Shown here in pieces: positions 31,142 to 42,606 of a stretch of 64,000 bases of DNA. The notes beneath the pieces were generated by a model. It did no database searches. It was not told the origin of the DNA and worked only from the letters and a program-made list of their open reading frames with translations. This DNA comes from Alphaproteobacteria bacterium. Lineage in GTDB: Bacteria; Pseudomonadota; Alphaproteobacteria; Micropepsales; Micropepsaceae. Location: NCBI GenBank assembly GCA_017308475.1, contig JAFKEU010000007.1, positions 62,001 through 126,000 on the forward strand, in the 5' to 3' direction. Position numbers and translations under genes: made by a program. Positions within the stretch are counted from its first letter, which is position 1; each line of letters starts with the position of its first letter.

Positions 31142-31306
31142 TCTGGTGCCGCGAAATGGTCACGATTGAACCATTCGGCAGCCGCTTTCCGGAGCCAACC
31201 TCTCTCTCGTCGGTTGGTTGCGATTTAGAGCGGGGTCGGATTAACAAGCCCCCCAGCCCCTTTCCGGGTCCGTTCGATCCAGCCAACCGGCAGTTTCCAA
31301 AAAATC

Positions 31307-31332
31307 GAGAATCGGCTCTGAGAATCGGCTCA
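31307..31332. repeat. Tandem 13-bp repeat at the end of the 31330 gene
   Basis: GAGAATCGGCTCT at 31307-31319 is followed directly by GAGAATCGGCTCA at 31320-31332. The second unit includes the stop codon of the minus-strand gene. Confidence 0.6.
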
Positions 31333-31716
31333 GCGCCCAAGCGTTTTCAGGAACGCGCGCATCATCGCGTCCAGCTGGCCGAAGATGCCGCCGATGGCGC
31401 CGGTGAAGGTCATCACCATCACGCCATAGGGCAGGAAGATATCCGGCCGGTCGCCCAGCACATTCGACAGCGCCACCGCGGTCAGCCCGCAGGCGGCGCC
31501 GCAGGCCAGCCCGCCCAGCGAGCCCTTGGCGAAACCACCCGCCAGGTCGCGGGCATAAAGGAGCCCCGCCGTGCCGGCGATCATCATCGCGCCGAACAGC
31601 TGGAAATGGATTTTGAGCCACGGCTTGTAGTGGCTGGCGACCGTCAGGCCAGCCTCGAACAACACCCCAACCAGGACAGCCCGGCTGAGGAGCCGGCGAT
31701 CAACGATGCCTTTCAT
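31330..31716 (-). CDS. Hypothetical membrane protein, four helices
   Basis: A 128-residue protein with hydrophobic segments near residues 12-27 (AVLVGVLFEAGLTVAS), 38-54 (FQLFGAMMIAGTAGLLY), 64-84 (GSLGGLACGAACGLTAVALS) and 95-113 (LPYGVMVMTFTGAIGGIFG). I do not recognise the family. The Gly-rich helices suggest tight packing or an oligomer. It is divergent from the Rieske oxygenase gene 92 bp away. Its stop lies in a 13-bp tandem repeat. Confidence 0.6.
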   Translation of the reverse strand: MKGIVDRRLLSRAVLVGVLFEAGLTVASHYKPWLKIHFQLFGAMMIAGTAGLLYARDLAGGFAKGSLGGLACGAACGLTAVALSNVLGDRPDIFLPYGVMVMTFTGAIGGIFGQLDAMMRAFLKTLGR

Positions 31717-31808
31717 GCATGAGAGCCTACCCTGTCGGGGGATTGGGTAAAGACCATTTGGGGCCCTCCGCTTGCGAGCCCATTGCCTTTTCTCTAAGCA
31801 ATCCGGCC

Positions 31809-32951
31809 ATGACAGAGACCTTGGCCATGGGGCGTGAGGGCACGGGCGAGCTTTTCGTGCGCGACCTGTGGTACATGACCGCGCTGTCGGCTTCGCTGAA
31901 GCGAGGGGCGATGCGCCGCGAGATGCTGCTGGGCGAGCCGGTCCTTTTGGGCCGGGAGCGCGACGGCACGGTATTCGCCATGCGCGACATCTGCCCCCAT
32001 CGCGGCGCGCCGCTGTCGGCCGGCCGGATACTCGCCAACGGCGCGGTGCAGTGCCCCTATCACGGCTGGGAATTCGGCAAGGATGGCGTGTGCAGCCTGA
32101 TCCCCTCGCTGGTCGAGGGACAGGACATGGACTGCTCCAGGATCAAGGTACGTTCCTATCCGGTGAAGGAGCAGGACGGGCTGATCTGGGTCTATGTCGC
32201 CGCCAGGCCGGGCGCGGTTCCGAAAAACGAACCGCCCAAGATTCCAAGCACGGATTCCGGGAGCATCGACCAGGAAAATTCCGGAGCGAGCGCGGAAACA
32301 CCGAGACGGAATTTTCCGTCCGGGCGTGCGACCCAACAAAAAATCCGCTGGCACGAAACCCAGCTCTTCCGCTGCTCCATCGATCACGCCGTGATCGGGC
32401 TGATGGACCCGGCCCATGCCGCCTATGTGCACGATCACTGGTGGTGGAAGCGCAAGCCGCGGGTGAAGGAAAAGCATTACGCGCCCCTGCCCACCGGCTT
32501 CGTGATGACGGCCCACAAGCCGTCCAAGCCCGCCTATTCGCTCCTGGGCGAGGTGACGACAGAGATCACCTTCGAGCTGCCCTCCACCCGCTTCGAGACG
32601 TTGCGGGGGCGGCTGTTCGGGCGCACGTTCAAGATCGTGGGGCTGACGGTCTGCACGCCGCGCGACGCGGAGAACACTGACATCATCCAGGTGTTCTATT
32701 TCCCCTGGTGGCTGGGCTTCATCCTGCCGCTGTTCTGGCTTCTGGGGCCCACCTTCATCGGCGACGACCGCAAGATCGTGGAGTTGCAGCGCGAGGGCCT
32801 GAAGTTCAACCCGAACCTCATGCTGATCCAGGATGGCGACCAACCGGCCATCTGGTACCACCGGGTCAAGAAGGCGTGGCTGGAATCGACCGAAAAAGGC
32901 ACGGAATTCGTGAATCCTGTGCAGGAGCGTGTCCTGCGCTGGAAGAGCTGA
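31809..32951 (+). CDS. Rieske [2Fe-2S] non-heme iron oxygenase with an in-frame insertion
   Basis: A 380-residue aromatic-ring-hydroxylating/VanA-like oxygenase. The Rieske cluster ligands are C62-x-H64 and C82-x2-H85 (CPHRGAP and CPYHGW). The catalytic iron region is near D192 (SIDHAVIGLMDPAHAAYVH), with two His ligands. C-terminal hydrophobic residues (FPWWLGFILPLFWLLGPTF) suggest membrane contact. Between the domains, about residues 148-177 (SGSIDQENSGASAETPRRNF and neighbours) are polar and unlike the family; at DNA level this stretch contains an 11-bp inverted repeat. The ATG at 31809 is chosen because upstream residues lack family character. The substrate is unknown and no reductase gene is adjacent. 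Confidence 0.82.
   Translation: MTETLAMGREGTGELFVRDLWYMTALSASLKRGAMRREMLLGEPVLLGRERDGTVFAMRDICPHRGAPLSAGRILANGAVQCPYHGWEFGKDGVCSLIPSLVEGQDMDCSRIKVRSYPVKEQDGLIWVYVAARPGAVPKNEPPKIPSTDSGSIDQENSGASAETPRRNFPSGRATQQKIRWHETQLFRCSIDHAVIGLMDPAHAAYVHDHWWWKRKPRVKEKHYAPLPTGFVMTAHKPSKPAYSLLGEVTTEITFELPSTRFETLRGRLFGRTFKIVGLTVCTPRDAENTDIIQVFYFPWWLGFILPLFWLLGPTFIGDDRKIVELQREGLKFNPNLMLIQDGDQPAIWYHRVKKAWLESTEKGTEFVNPVQERVLRWKS
32273..32317 (+). repeat. Palindromic insertion inside the oxygenase gene
   Basis: GGAAAATTCCG (32273-32283) is perfectly inverted as CGGAATTTTCC (32307-32317) across 23 bp. The surrounding 90 bp keep the reading frame and code for a stretch not expected in the family. Confidence 0.6.
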
Positions 32952-33080
32952 GGCCCACGGCGATTCAGGGGTTGCGGCGGGGCTCTCATCGCTCTAAACA
33001 CCCCCCTTAACCTGCATCCCAGGCCGGCCCTCGCGCGCGATCCGCGCGGGTCCTTTCACGCGCCAATCCGAGATGGGCCC

Positions 33081-36422
<3,342 letters not shown>

Positions 36423-36481
36423 CGCACTGCCGGAGGAACTTACAAAAACACCGGCGATTTCAGTGCCTTAGCTATAGCCTC

Positions 36482-36526
36482 CCTCGCGGCAGCCGCCAGA
36501 AGCAGCGGCAGCGCGAGGAATTTTTT
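36482..36526 (+). terminator. Intrinsic terminator after carB
   Basis: CCTCGCG (36482-36488) pairs with CGCGAGG (36512-36518), an inner GCCGC/GCGGC stem closes the loop, and AATTTTTT follows. It ends 26 bp before the greA ATG, so it could also act as a greA attenuator. Confidence 0.7.
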
Positions 36527-36552
36527 GCCCTCTGGGCAGGACGGAAAGTGCC

Positions 36553-37026
36553 ATGGAAAAAATTCCGATGACCGCGGCGGGCTTCAAGGCCCTGGAAGAC
36601 GAACTGAATCGCCTCAAGCATGAGGATCGTCATGAGGTGATCAAGGCGATCGCCGAAGCGCGCGCCCATGGCGACCTGTCGGAGAATGCCGAATACCACG
36701 CCGCCAAGGAGCGCCAGAGCTTCATCGAGGGCCGCGTGATGGAGCTGGAAGACCAGATCGGCCGCGCCGAGGTTATCGACATCTCCAAGCTGTCGGGCAC
36801 CAGCGTGAAGTTCGGCGCCACCGTCACGCTGGTCGATGAAGACACCGACGAGGAGCGCAAGTTCCAGATCGTGGGCGATGTGGAATCCGACGCCAAGCGG
36901 GGCAGGATCTCGCTGTCGTCGCCCATCGCGCGCGCCCTGATCGGAAAGTCCAAGGGCGACACCATCGAGGTGGCCGCGCCCGGCGGCGCCCGTTCGTATG
37001 AAATCCTGAAAGTTGAATTCATCTGA
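36553..37026 (+). CDS. greA: Transcription elongation factor GreA
   Basis: Rescues stalled RNA polymerase by stimulating cleavage of backtracked transcripts. The N-terminal coiled coil ([20 protein letters not shown], then [19 protein letters not shown]) carries the acidic tip, and the C-terminal FKBP-like domain has [18 protein letters not shown] and the ending YEILKVEFI. Length of 157 residues is standard. Its last ~105 bp occur again, in diverged form, at 37131-37236. Confidence 0.97.
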   Translation: MEKIPMTAAGFKALEDELNRLKHEDRHEVIKAIAEARAHGDLSENAEYHAAKERQSFIEGRVMELEDQIGRAEVIDISKLSGTSVKFGATVTLVDEDTDEERKFQIVGDVESDAKRGRISLSSPIARALIGKSKGDTIEVAAPGGARSYEILKVEFI

Positions 37027-37130
37027 GTTGGCGCTCTGGTCGACCCGGCCGCTCGCCCATGCTCGCGGCGTTCGCTTCCTCTCGCCTGTCCGCAGGACAG
37101 GCTCGTGCGCTTCGCGCACCGGTCGCTCAC
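37027..37130 (+). repeat. Palindrome-rich spacer between greA and its duplicated tail
   Basis: Contains CCTGTCC-GCA-GGACAGG and GTGCGC-TTC-GCGCAC stems in a row (37085-37120). The mix of small hairpins resembles dispersed intergenic repeats. It may have been involved in forming the duplication. Confidence 0.5.
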
Positions 37131-37236
37131 CCCATCGCGCGCGTCCTGATCGGAAAGTCCAAGGGCGACACGGTGGAAGTGGCCGCGCCCCGGCGGCGTA
37201 AGGTCGTACGAAATTGTAAAGGTCGAATTCCTTTAA
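37131..37236 (+). pseudogene. greA: Decayed second copy of the greA 3' end
   Basis: From CCCATCGCGCGCG onward the sequence repeats greA codons for [19 protein letters not shown]. With one inserted C (in the run at about 37187-37191) removed, it continues GGVRSYEIVKVEFL and a stop at 37234-37236. Changes fall mainly at third codon positions, as between diverged homologues, not as in a fresh duplication. No start and no N-terminal domain are present. Confidence 0.75.
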
Positions 37237-37281
37237 CGCGCCCTTCTGTCATGGCCCGGCCAGGCCGGCCCATGGCGAACG

Positions 37282-37974
37282 CTAATACACGCCCGGAATG
37301 AACCGCTTCGTGCGCGCGCGATAGGCGGCGTAGTCGGGGAAGGCCTGGCTCAGCACCTGCTCCTCGAAATGGGCGCGGGCCACCTGCAGAGCGATCACGG
37401 CAAGCAGGATCAGTATCGCCCAGGGCTGGCGGAACAGGATGGCGTTGCCCGCCAGGCCGATGACCTCGGCGGCATAAAGCGGGTGGCGCACGCGGGCGTA
37501 GGCGCCCGCCGTCACCAGGACCCGCGCCTCCGGCATGATGGAAAAGGCCCTGCCCAGGCGCGACGCGATCACCACCGATGCGGCAAATCCTGCGATCAGC
37601 AGCACATCGGACAAAAGCAGCAAGGGCAGCGGCGGCGTCACCGGCGGCAGATACAGGATCGCCACGCCCAGGAAGGTGCCCACAAAGCCGCAGGCCCTGG
37701 CCAGCAGGCCGCGGGCGCGGCGCACCGGCACGCTGCGCGCGACCAGCAGCCAGACCAGCAGCAGGTTGAAGGTGGCCGAGGCGAACAGCGCAAAGAACAG
37801 CAGCGCGCCATGCCAGGTGATCGCGCCGCTCATCAGTGCCGCGCCCAGCGCGACCAGGCTGGGCCGCAACTGAATGGCGGCACCGCCGAACCAGACGATC
37901 AGCGGCGCGGCCATGAGAAGATCGTAGGCCTTGGATTTTCTGAACCTGTCGATGGCTGCCCTTGCGGGGGTCAT
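37282..37974 (-). CDS. Isoprenylcysteine-methyltransferase-like membrane protein
   Basis: A 230-residue integral membrane protein with about six helices. The C-terminal part has the ICMT/PEMT-like SAM-binding pattern: ARVRHPLYAAEVIGLAGN (the RHPxY motif), then FEEQVLSQAFPDYAAY and TKRFIPGVY. Bacterial members methylate unknown small molecules or lipids. The ATG at 37974 overlaps the stop of the upstream methyltransferase by 4 bp, so the two methyltransferase-like genes form an operon. Confidence 0.8.
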   Translation of the reverse strand: MTPARAAIDRFRKSKAYDLLMAAPLIVWFGGAAIQLRPSLVALGAALMSGAITWHGALLFFALFASATFNLLLVWLLVARSVPVRRARGLLARACGFVGTFLGVAILYLPPVTPPLPLLLLSDVLLIAGFAASVVIASRLGRAFSIMPEARVLVTAGAYARVRHPLYAAEVIGLAGNAILFRQPWAILILLAVIALQVARAHFEEQVLSQAFPDYAAYRARTKRFIPGVY

Positions 37975-38780
37975 TGCGGGCGGCAGGCCAGCACCGCGAC
38001 CAGTTCGGCCACTTCGGTGAAGCGGCCATCCGGCGACAATTTCAGCAGGGCCGCCATGAGTGCATCGATGAACGCATCCTGGCGCGGACCCAGCCGCTCG
38101 GGCGAACACAGCGACATGGACAGCGCCCGGCCGACAATGTCGTCCACCCCGATCTCCTGGCGGATGGTCGCCGACACGCTGTCGATCCGCGAGAAAGCCG
38201 AGGCGAACAGGTAGGGTTCGTAACGGCGGTGCTCTCCGCCGCCGCTGCGGCGGTCCTTCGCCCCCTGGTCGCCGAACCGGCCAAAGCGGGCCTGGACGTC
38301 GTGCAGCAGCTTGAACCAGCCATTCTCCTCCACCGGCGGGTGGGCATCGTGGAACAGGGCCACGGTCCCGCCGGGCGCCACAATGCGGTCCAGCACGCCA
38401 AGGGTGGCCGCCCGGTCCATCCAATGGAAGGACCGCCCCATGGTCACCAGCCGGAAGGGTCCCATGCCGGGTCCCAGGTCGTAGGAACTGCCCTGCTCCA
38501 GCACCAGAGGCACGCCGGCTGCCTCGGCCGCCGCGCCGGCCGCGGCCAGCATCGCCGGCTCCGGGTCCATGGCCGTTACCACCATGCCCAGCCGGGCAAA
38601 CGCCACCGCCAGCATCCCCGTGCCGGTGCCCAGGTCGAGCACCGCGTCGCCCGGCTTCAGCCCGGCCAGGGCTGCCACACGGACCACCAGCCGGTCCGGG
38701 TAAGGCAGGCGAAACTGCTCATACCAGGCCACCGTGCTGCGGAAGCGCCTGGGCTCGAAACGGGCGACCCTCTGGTCCAT
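37971..38780 (-). CDS. Class I SAM-dependent methyltransferase
   Basis: A 269-residue methyltransferase of the Methyltransf_11 type. Motif I is VLDLGTGTGMLAVAFARLG (about residues 48-66), acidic loop VTAMDPEPAML, then FRLVTMGRSFHWMDR and the motif III region VAPGGTVALF. The start VARFEPRRFRSTVAWYEQFR resembles small-molecule methyltransferases. The substrate is unknown. It is divergent from chvI (230 bp between them). Confidence 0.85.
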   Translation of the reverse strand: MDQRVARFEPRRFRSTVAWYEQFRLPYPDRLVVRVAALAGLKPGDAVLDLGTGTGMLAVAFARLGMVVTAMDPEPAMLAAAGAAAEAAGVPLVLEQGSSYDLGPGMGPFRLVTMGRSFHWMDRAATLGVLDRIVAPGGTVALFHDAHPPVEENGWFKLLHDVQARFGRFGDQGAKDRRSGGGEHRRYEPYLFASAFSRIDSVSATIRQEIGVDDIVGRALSMSLCSPERLGPRQDAFIDALMAALLKLSPDGRFTEVAELVAVLACRPQ

Positions 38781-39010
38781 GGGGGGAACCTTTTGGACTT
38801 TGCATTGTTGTTCATAGGCTTATACTGGGTAACAGCTCGACCCTCGCGTAAGCTGGATATCGGGCGGCGGGACTGTGGACTCTGAAAACACTGGCGGCTC
38901 ATTAAATTTCTGTATTGTTCTGGTTCTGGAGGTTCGCCGCGATTCCCGTATCGGCAATATGGCGAATCTCGTAACCACGGCATCAGCTTTACCCAATTTC
39001 GAACGGAATC

Positions 39011-39712
39011 ATGGCCAACATCGCGCTGGTTGACGACGACAAGAACATCCTGGCTTCGGTGAGCATGTTGCTGGAGCAGGAGGGTTATCACGTCCGCACC
39101 TTCACGGACGGCGCGGCCGCCCTGACCGCCTTGACCACCGCGCCGCCTGACCTGGCCATCCTGGACATCAAGATGCCGCGCATGGACGGGCTTGAGCTGC
39201 TGCGCCGCCTGCGCCAGGCCAATGAGGCGCTGCCGGTGATCTTCCTGACCAGCAAGGACGAGGAGATCGACGAGCTGATGGGCCTCAACGCCGGGGCCGA
39301 CGACTATATCAGGAAGCCCTTCTCCCAACGCCTGCTGCTGGAGCGCGTGCGCGCCGTGCTGCGCCGGGCGGAGAACAAGCCGGCCGCCGTGCCGGGCGAA
39401 GCGGCCAAGACCGAAGCCCTGGTGCGCGGCAAGCTGGCGCTGGATCCGCAGCGGCATGAATGCACCTGGGATGGCAAGCCGGTCCGCCTGACTGTCACCG
39501 AATTCCTCATCCTGCAGGCGCTGGCCCAGCGGCCGGGCTTCGTCAAGAGCCGCGACAGCCTGATGGATGCGGCCTATGACGACCAGGTCTATGTCGACGA
39601 CCGCACCATCGACAGCCACATCAAGCGCCTGCGCAAGAAATTCAAGGCGGTGGCGGACGATTTCGACGCCATCGAGACGCTCTACGGCGTGGGCTATCGT
39701 TACCGCGAATAG
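39011..39712 (+). CDS. chvI: Response regulator ChvI (OmpR family)
   Basis: A 233-residue two-component regulator. The receiver domain has the acidic pocket VDDD (residues 7-10), phospho-acceptor D52 ([13 protein letters not shown]) and the conserved Lys in YIRKPFS. The C-terminal winged-helix DNA-binding domain has [34 protein letters not shown] and ends with TLYGVGYRY. The ChvI identity rests on its position before chvG and the hprK/PTS genes. In rhizobia and related bacteria ChvI responds to acid and envelope stress and controls exopolysaccharide and virulence genes. Confidence 0.9.
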   Translation: MANIALVDDDKNILASVSMLLEQEGYHVRTFTDGAAALTALTTAPPDLAILDIKMPRMDGLELLRRLRQANEALPVIFLTSKDEEIDELMGLNAGADDYIRKPFSQRLLLERVRAVLRRAENKPAAVPGEAAKTEALVRGKLALDPQRHECTWDGKPVRLTVTEFLILQALAQRPGFVKSRDSLMDAAYDDQVYVDDRTIDSHIKRLRKKFKAVADDFDAIETLYGVGYRYRE

Positions 39713-39718
39713 GGAATA

Positions 39719-41293
39719 GTGCCGCACTTTTCGGCCCTCACCTGGCGGATCATCGCCTTCAACGCCCTGGCGCTGATCGTGCTGACGGGCGGGGTGATCC
39801 TTGTGCAGGCTACCGGCAGGGGGCTTGTCGAAGAACGCCTCATCGGCATCCAGGAGCAGGCCGCCATCGTCGCGGGCACGCTGGCCGATTACGCCACAGA
39901 TCCAGACACCCACACGCTGAAGGTCAAGGATGCCGAACTGCTGTTGGGGCCGCTGATCGAGCCGACGCGCCTGCGCGGGCGCCTTTACCTGCCCAGCGGA
40001 AGGCTGGCCACCGACACGCGCTATCTTCTGCCGCGCAACATCGTGCAGGTACAGGACCTGCCGCCGCTGGACCACTGGAGCCAGTTCAAGCAGTGGGTCA
40101 AGCGCGTCTATCAGGGCATCATGGGCGTGCGCCCCTTCGCCCAGCTTCAGCCCTATTACGAAGCCGGCGACGACGGCCGGGTCTATCACGAAGTCGACCG
40201 GGCGCTGAACGGGGTGACGGCCAGCGCCGAACGCGTGGACGACCGCAATCGCCTGATCCTGTCGGTGGCCGCGCCCATCCAGCAGAAGCCCTTCCGCACC
40301 ATCTATGGCGTGCTGTTGCTATCCACCGAGGGTGGCGACATCGACGACATATTGCGCCAGGAGCGCGCCACCCTGATCGAGGTTTTCGCCGTCGCCTTCA
40401 TGGTGATGCTGCTGTCGTCGCTGTACCTTGCCGGCACCATCGCCGAGCCGGTCAAGCGCCTGGCGGCGGCGGCCGACCGGGTGCGCTTTGGCCGCGGCGC
40501 GCGGCGTGACATTCCCAACTTCCCCGAGCGCGATGACGAGATCGGCGACCTGGCCGACAGCCTGAAGGCGATGACCGCCGACCTCTACGACCGCATCGAC
40601 GCCATCGAAAGCTTCGCCGCCGATGTCGCCCATGAACTGAAGAATCCCCTCACCTCGCTGGCCAGCGCGGTGGAGATGTTCTCCCGCGCGAAGGACGATG
40701 AAGGCCGCGGACGGCTGCTGAAGATCATTCGCGGCGACATCAAGCGCATCGACCGTCTGATCACCGACATCTCCGACGCCTCGCGCCTGGATGCCGAACT
40801 GTCGCGCGAGACGCCCGAGCCGGTGAACCTGTCGCGGCTTCTTGCCACCATCATCGACATCTATCGCATGACCGACAATTCGCGCGGGGTAGAATTCGTG
40901 CTGGACGACCAGCTGCCCGCCGGCGCCATCGTGCGTGGCCGCGACGAGCGGCTGGGCCAGGTGTTCCGCAACCTGATCGACAACGCCATTTCCTTCAGCC
41001 CCCAGGGCGGCAAGGTCACCGTTACCGCCACGCGCCATGACCATCATGCGCGGGTCACGGTGGAGGATGAAGGTCCCGGCATTCCGCCCGACAATCTGGA
41101 ATCCATCTTCCAGCGTTTTTATACCGAGCGGCCGACCGAAAGCTTCGGGCGCAATTCGGGGCTGGGACTTTCCATCGCCCGCCAGATCATCGTCGGCGCG
41201 GGCGGACATGTCTGGGCAGAGAACCGCGCCGCCGGCGGCGGCCAGGGCGATGGCGCGCGGCTGATCGTGGAGCTGCCGGTGGCAGCGCCATGA
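39719..41293 (+). CDS. chvG: Sensor histidine kinase ChvG
   Basis: A 524-residue membrane kinase starting with GTG 6 bp after chvI. The first helix (WRIIAFNALALIVLTGGVIL) is followed by a periplasmic sensor domain with the stimulus region (EERLIGIQEQAAIVAGTLAD), a second helix (EVFAVAFMVMLLSSLYLAGT), HAMP, and the DHp domain with phospho-acceptor H305 (VAHELKNPLTSL). The ATPase domain has N box FRNLIDNAISFS, G1 DEGPGIPPD, F box and G2 NSGLGLSIA. It phosphorylates ChvI. The gene overlaps hprK by 4 bp, which physically links envelope sensing to the phosphotransferase branch. Confidence 0.92.
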   Translation: MPHFSALTWRIIAFNALALIVLTGGVILVQATGRGLVEERLIGIQEQAAIVAGTLADYATDPDTHTLKVKDAELLLGPLIEPTRLRGRLYLPSGRLATDTRYLLPRNIVQVQDLPPLDHWSQFKQWVKRVYQGIMGVRPFAQLQPYYEAGDDGRVYHEVDRALNGVTASAERVDDRNRLILSVAAPIQQKPFRTIYGVLLLSTEGGDIDDILRQERATLIEVFAVAFMVMLLSSLYLAGTIAEPVKRLAAAADRVRFGRGARRDIPNFPERDDEIGDLADSLKAMTADLYDRIDAIESFAADVAHELKNPLTSLASAVEMFSRAKDDEGRGRLLKIIRGDIKRIDRLITDISDASRLDAELSRETPEPVNLSRLLATIIDIYRMTDNSRGVEFVLDDQLPAGAIVRGRDERLGQVFRNLIDNAISFSPQGGKVTVTATRHDHHARVTVEDEGPGIPPDNLESIFQRFYTERPTESFGRNSGLGLSIARQIIVGAGGHVWAENRAAGGGQGDGARLIVELPVAAP

Positions 41294-41751
41294 GCGAGGT
41301 CAACATTCACGCGACCTGCGTGGCCATCGGCACACAGGGCATTCTGTTGCTGGGGGCCAGCGGCGCGGGCAAGTCCGACCTGGCGCTGCAGCTGATCGAC
41401 GGCGGCGCACGGCTTGTGGCGGATGACCGCACCATCCTGACAGTGAAGAATGGCGTGCTCAGCGCCAGCGCGCCCGCCGCCATCCGCGGCCTTATGGAGA
41501 TAAGGGGACTGGGCATCGTGAAACTGCCGGTGCGCGCCAGCGTGCGCATCGCTCTGGTTGCAAAGCTCGGCAGGAAGGGCGCCCGGTTGCCGCAACCATT
41601 GCTGTGGCATCCGCCCGCGCCGCTGAAGCCGGCCACCTTTCCGCCACAGATCCTGCTGGATGCAAGGCCGGCTTCCGCCGCGGCGCGCATCCGCGCAGCC
41701 CTGGCCGCGCACCGGGCGGGCACATTCCGCGACACTTTTAACCAGGGCTAG
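41290..41751 (+). CDS. hprK: HPr kinase/phosphorylase, short alphaproteobacterial form
   Basis: Phosphorylates HPr on its regulatory serine, and removes the phosphate. The protein of 153 residues has only the catalytic domain, as in other alphaproteobacteria. Walker A is GASGAGKSD (residues 22-30), the catalytic Asp pair is in RLVADDRTI, and the signature EIRGLGIVKLP is intact. The longer Firmicute N-terminal domain is absent. It overlaps chvG by 4 bp. The likely substrate HPr is encoded about 500 bp downstream with the serine site conserved. Confidence 0.93.
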   Translation: MSEVNIHATCVAIGTQGILLLGASGAGKSDLALQLIDGGARLVADDRTILTVKNGVLSASAPAAIRGLMEIRGLGIVKLPVRASVRIALVAKLGRKGARLPQPLLWHPPAPLKPATFPPQILLDARPASAAARIRAALAAHRAGTFRDTFNQG

Positions 41752-41837
41752 GCGGCGCACCTGGTTACCAGTCCGGCAAATAAGTCTTTCCCTGCTGAAG
41801 GCTTTTGCTATCGTCCGCGCCTTCCAACGGAATTGTC

Positions 41838-42233
41838 ATGATCGGTATTGTTCTTGTCACCCATGGCCGCCTGGCACAAGAGTTCATCTCCGCCATGGAG
41901 CATATGGTCGGTCCCCAGACCCATCTGCGCGCCGTCTGCATCGGGCCGGAAGACGATATCGAACGGCGCCAGCGCGAAATCGCCGCCGCCGCCAAGTCGG
42001 TCGATGTGGGGCGCGGCGTCATCATCGCCACCGACATGTTCGGCGGCACGCCCTGCAACCTGGCCCTGACCCTTTTGGAGAAGGGAAAGATCGAAGTGCT
42101 GGCGGGGGTCAACCTGCCCAGCCTGATCAAGCTGATCGACGTGCGCGCCCGCCTGCCGCTGGAACAGGCGGTGAAGGAGGCCATCGAGGCCGGCCGCAAA
42201 TACATGCGCGCGGGCAGCGCCGATCTTGGCTGA
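41838..42233 (+). CDS. manX: PTS EIIA component of the mannose family
   Basis: A 131-residue EIIA domain. The phospho-acceptor is H9 in GIVLVTHG, with the conserved FGGTPCNLAL loop (residues about 63-72) and the helix VNLPSLIKLIDVRA. No membrane EIIC/EIID sugar transporter is present, so this is a regulatory, not transport, phosphotransferase protein. The ATG at 41838 matches the family start; an upstream in-frame ATG would add 11 residues. No rapZ gene lies between it and hprK, as is the case in some alphaproteobacteria. Confidence 0.93.
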   Translation: MIGIVLVTHGRLAQEFISAMEHMVGPQTHLRAVCIGPEDDIERRQREIAAAAKSVDVGRGVIIATDMFGGTPCNLALTLLEKGKIEVLAGVNLPSLIKLIDVRARLPLEQAVKEAIEAGRKYMRAGSADLG

Positions 42234-42249
42234 TGGGCGATCGGGACGG

Positions 42250-42525
42250 ATGAGCGAAATGCTGCGCGCGCGCGTGATCATTCCCAACAAGAAAGGGCTG
42301 CATGCGCGCGCCAGCGCCAAGATCGTGGAAGCCTCATCGCGCTTCCAGTCCGACATCCATGTGATCCGCGATGGAGTCTCGGCCGATGGCCGCTCGATCA
42401 TGGGGCTGATGATGCTGGCGGCCTCGATGGGCAAGGAAGTGGAAATCACCGCCCAGGGGCCCGATGCGGCCGAGGCGATGAAGGCGATCCTGGCGCTGGT
42501 CGAAGCCAAGTTTGGCGAGGAATGA
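42250..42525 (+). CDS. ptsH: Phosphocarrier protein HPr
   Basis: A 91-residue phosphocarrier. The catalytic histidine is H18 in KKGLHARASAK. The regulatory serine is S49 in DGRSIMGLMMLAAS, the site used by HprK. It passes phosphate from enzyme I (not in the window) to the EIIA domain encoded 16 bp upstream. Its place after manX completes the kinase/EIIA/HPr set of the regulatory phosphotransferase system. Confidence 0.95.
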   Translation: MSEMLRARVIIPNKKGLHARASAKIVEASSRFQSDIHVIRDGVSADGRSIMGLMMLAASMGKEVEITAQGPDAAEAMKAILALVEAKFGEE

Positions 42526-42606
42526 TTGTGGCGGCCCAGCCGCCGCAATCATTGCCAAGCGCAAAGTAGCGCCAGCGTAGTCTTTGCGCGCGGCAGGACG
42601 GAAGCG

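Noticed and set aside
42226..42525. Longer HPr frame starting at 42226
   Set aside because: The extra residues overlap manX and lack family similarity; the ATG at 42250 matches the HPr start.
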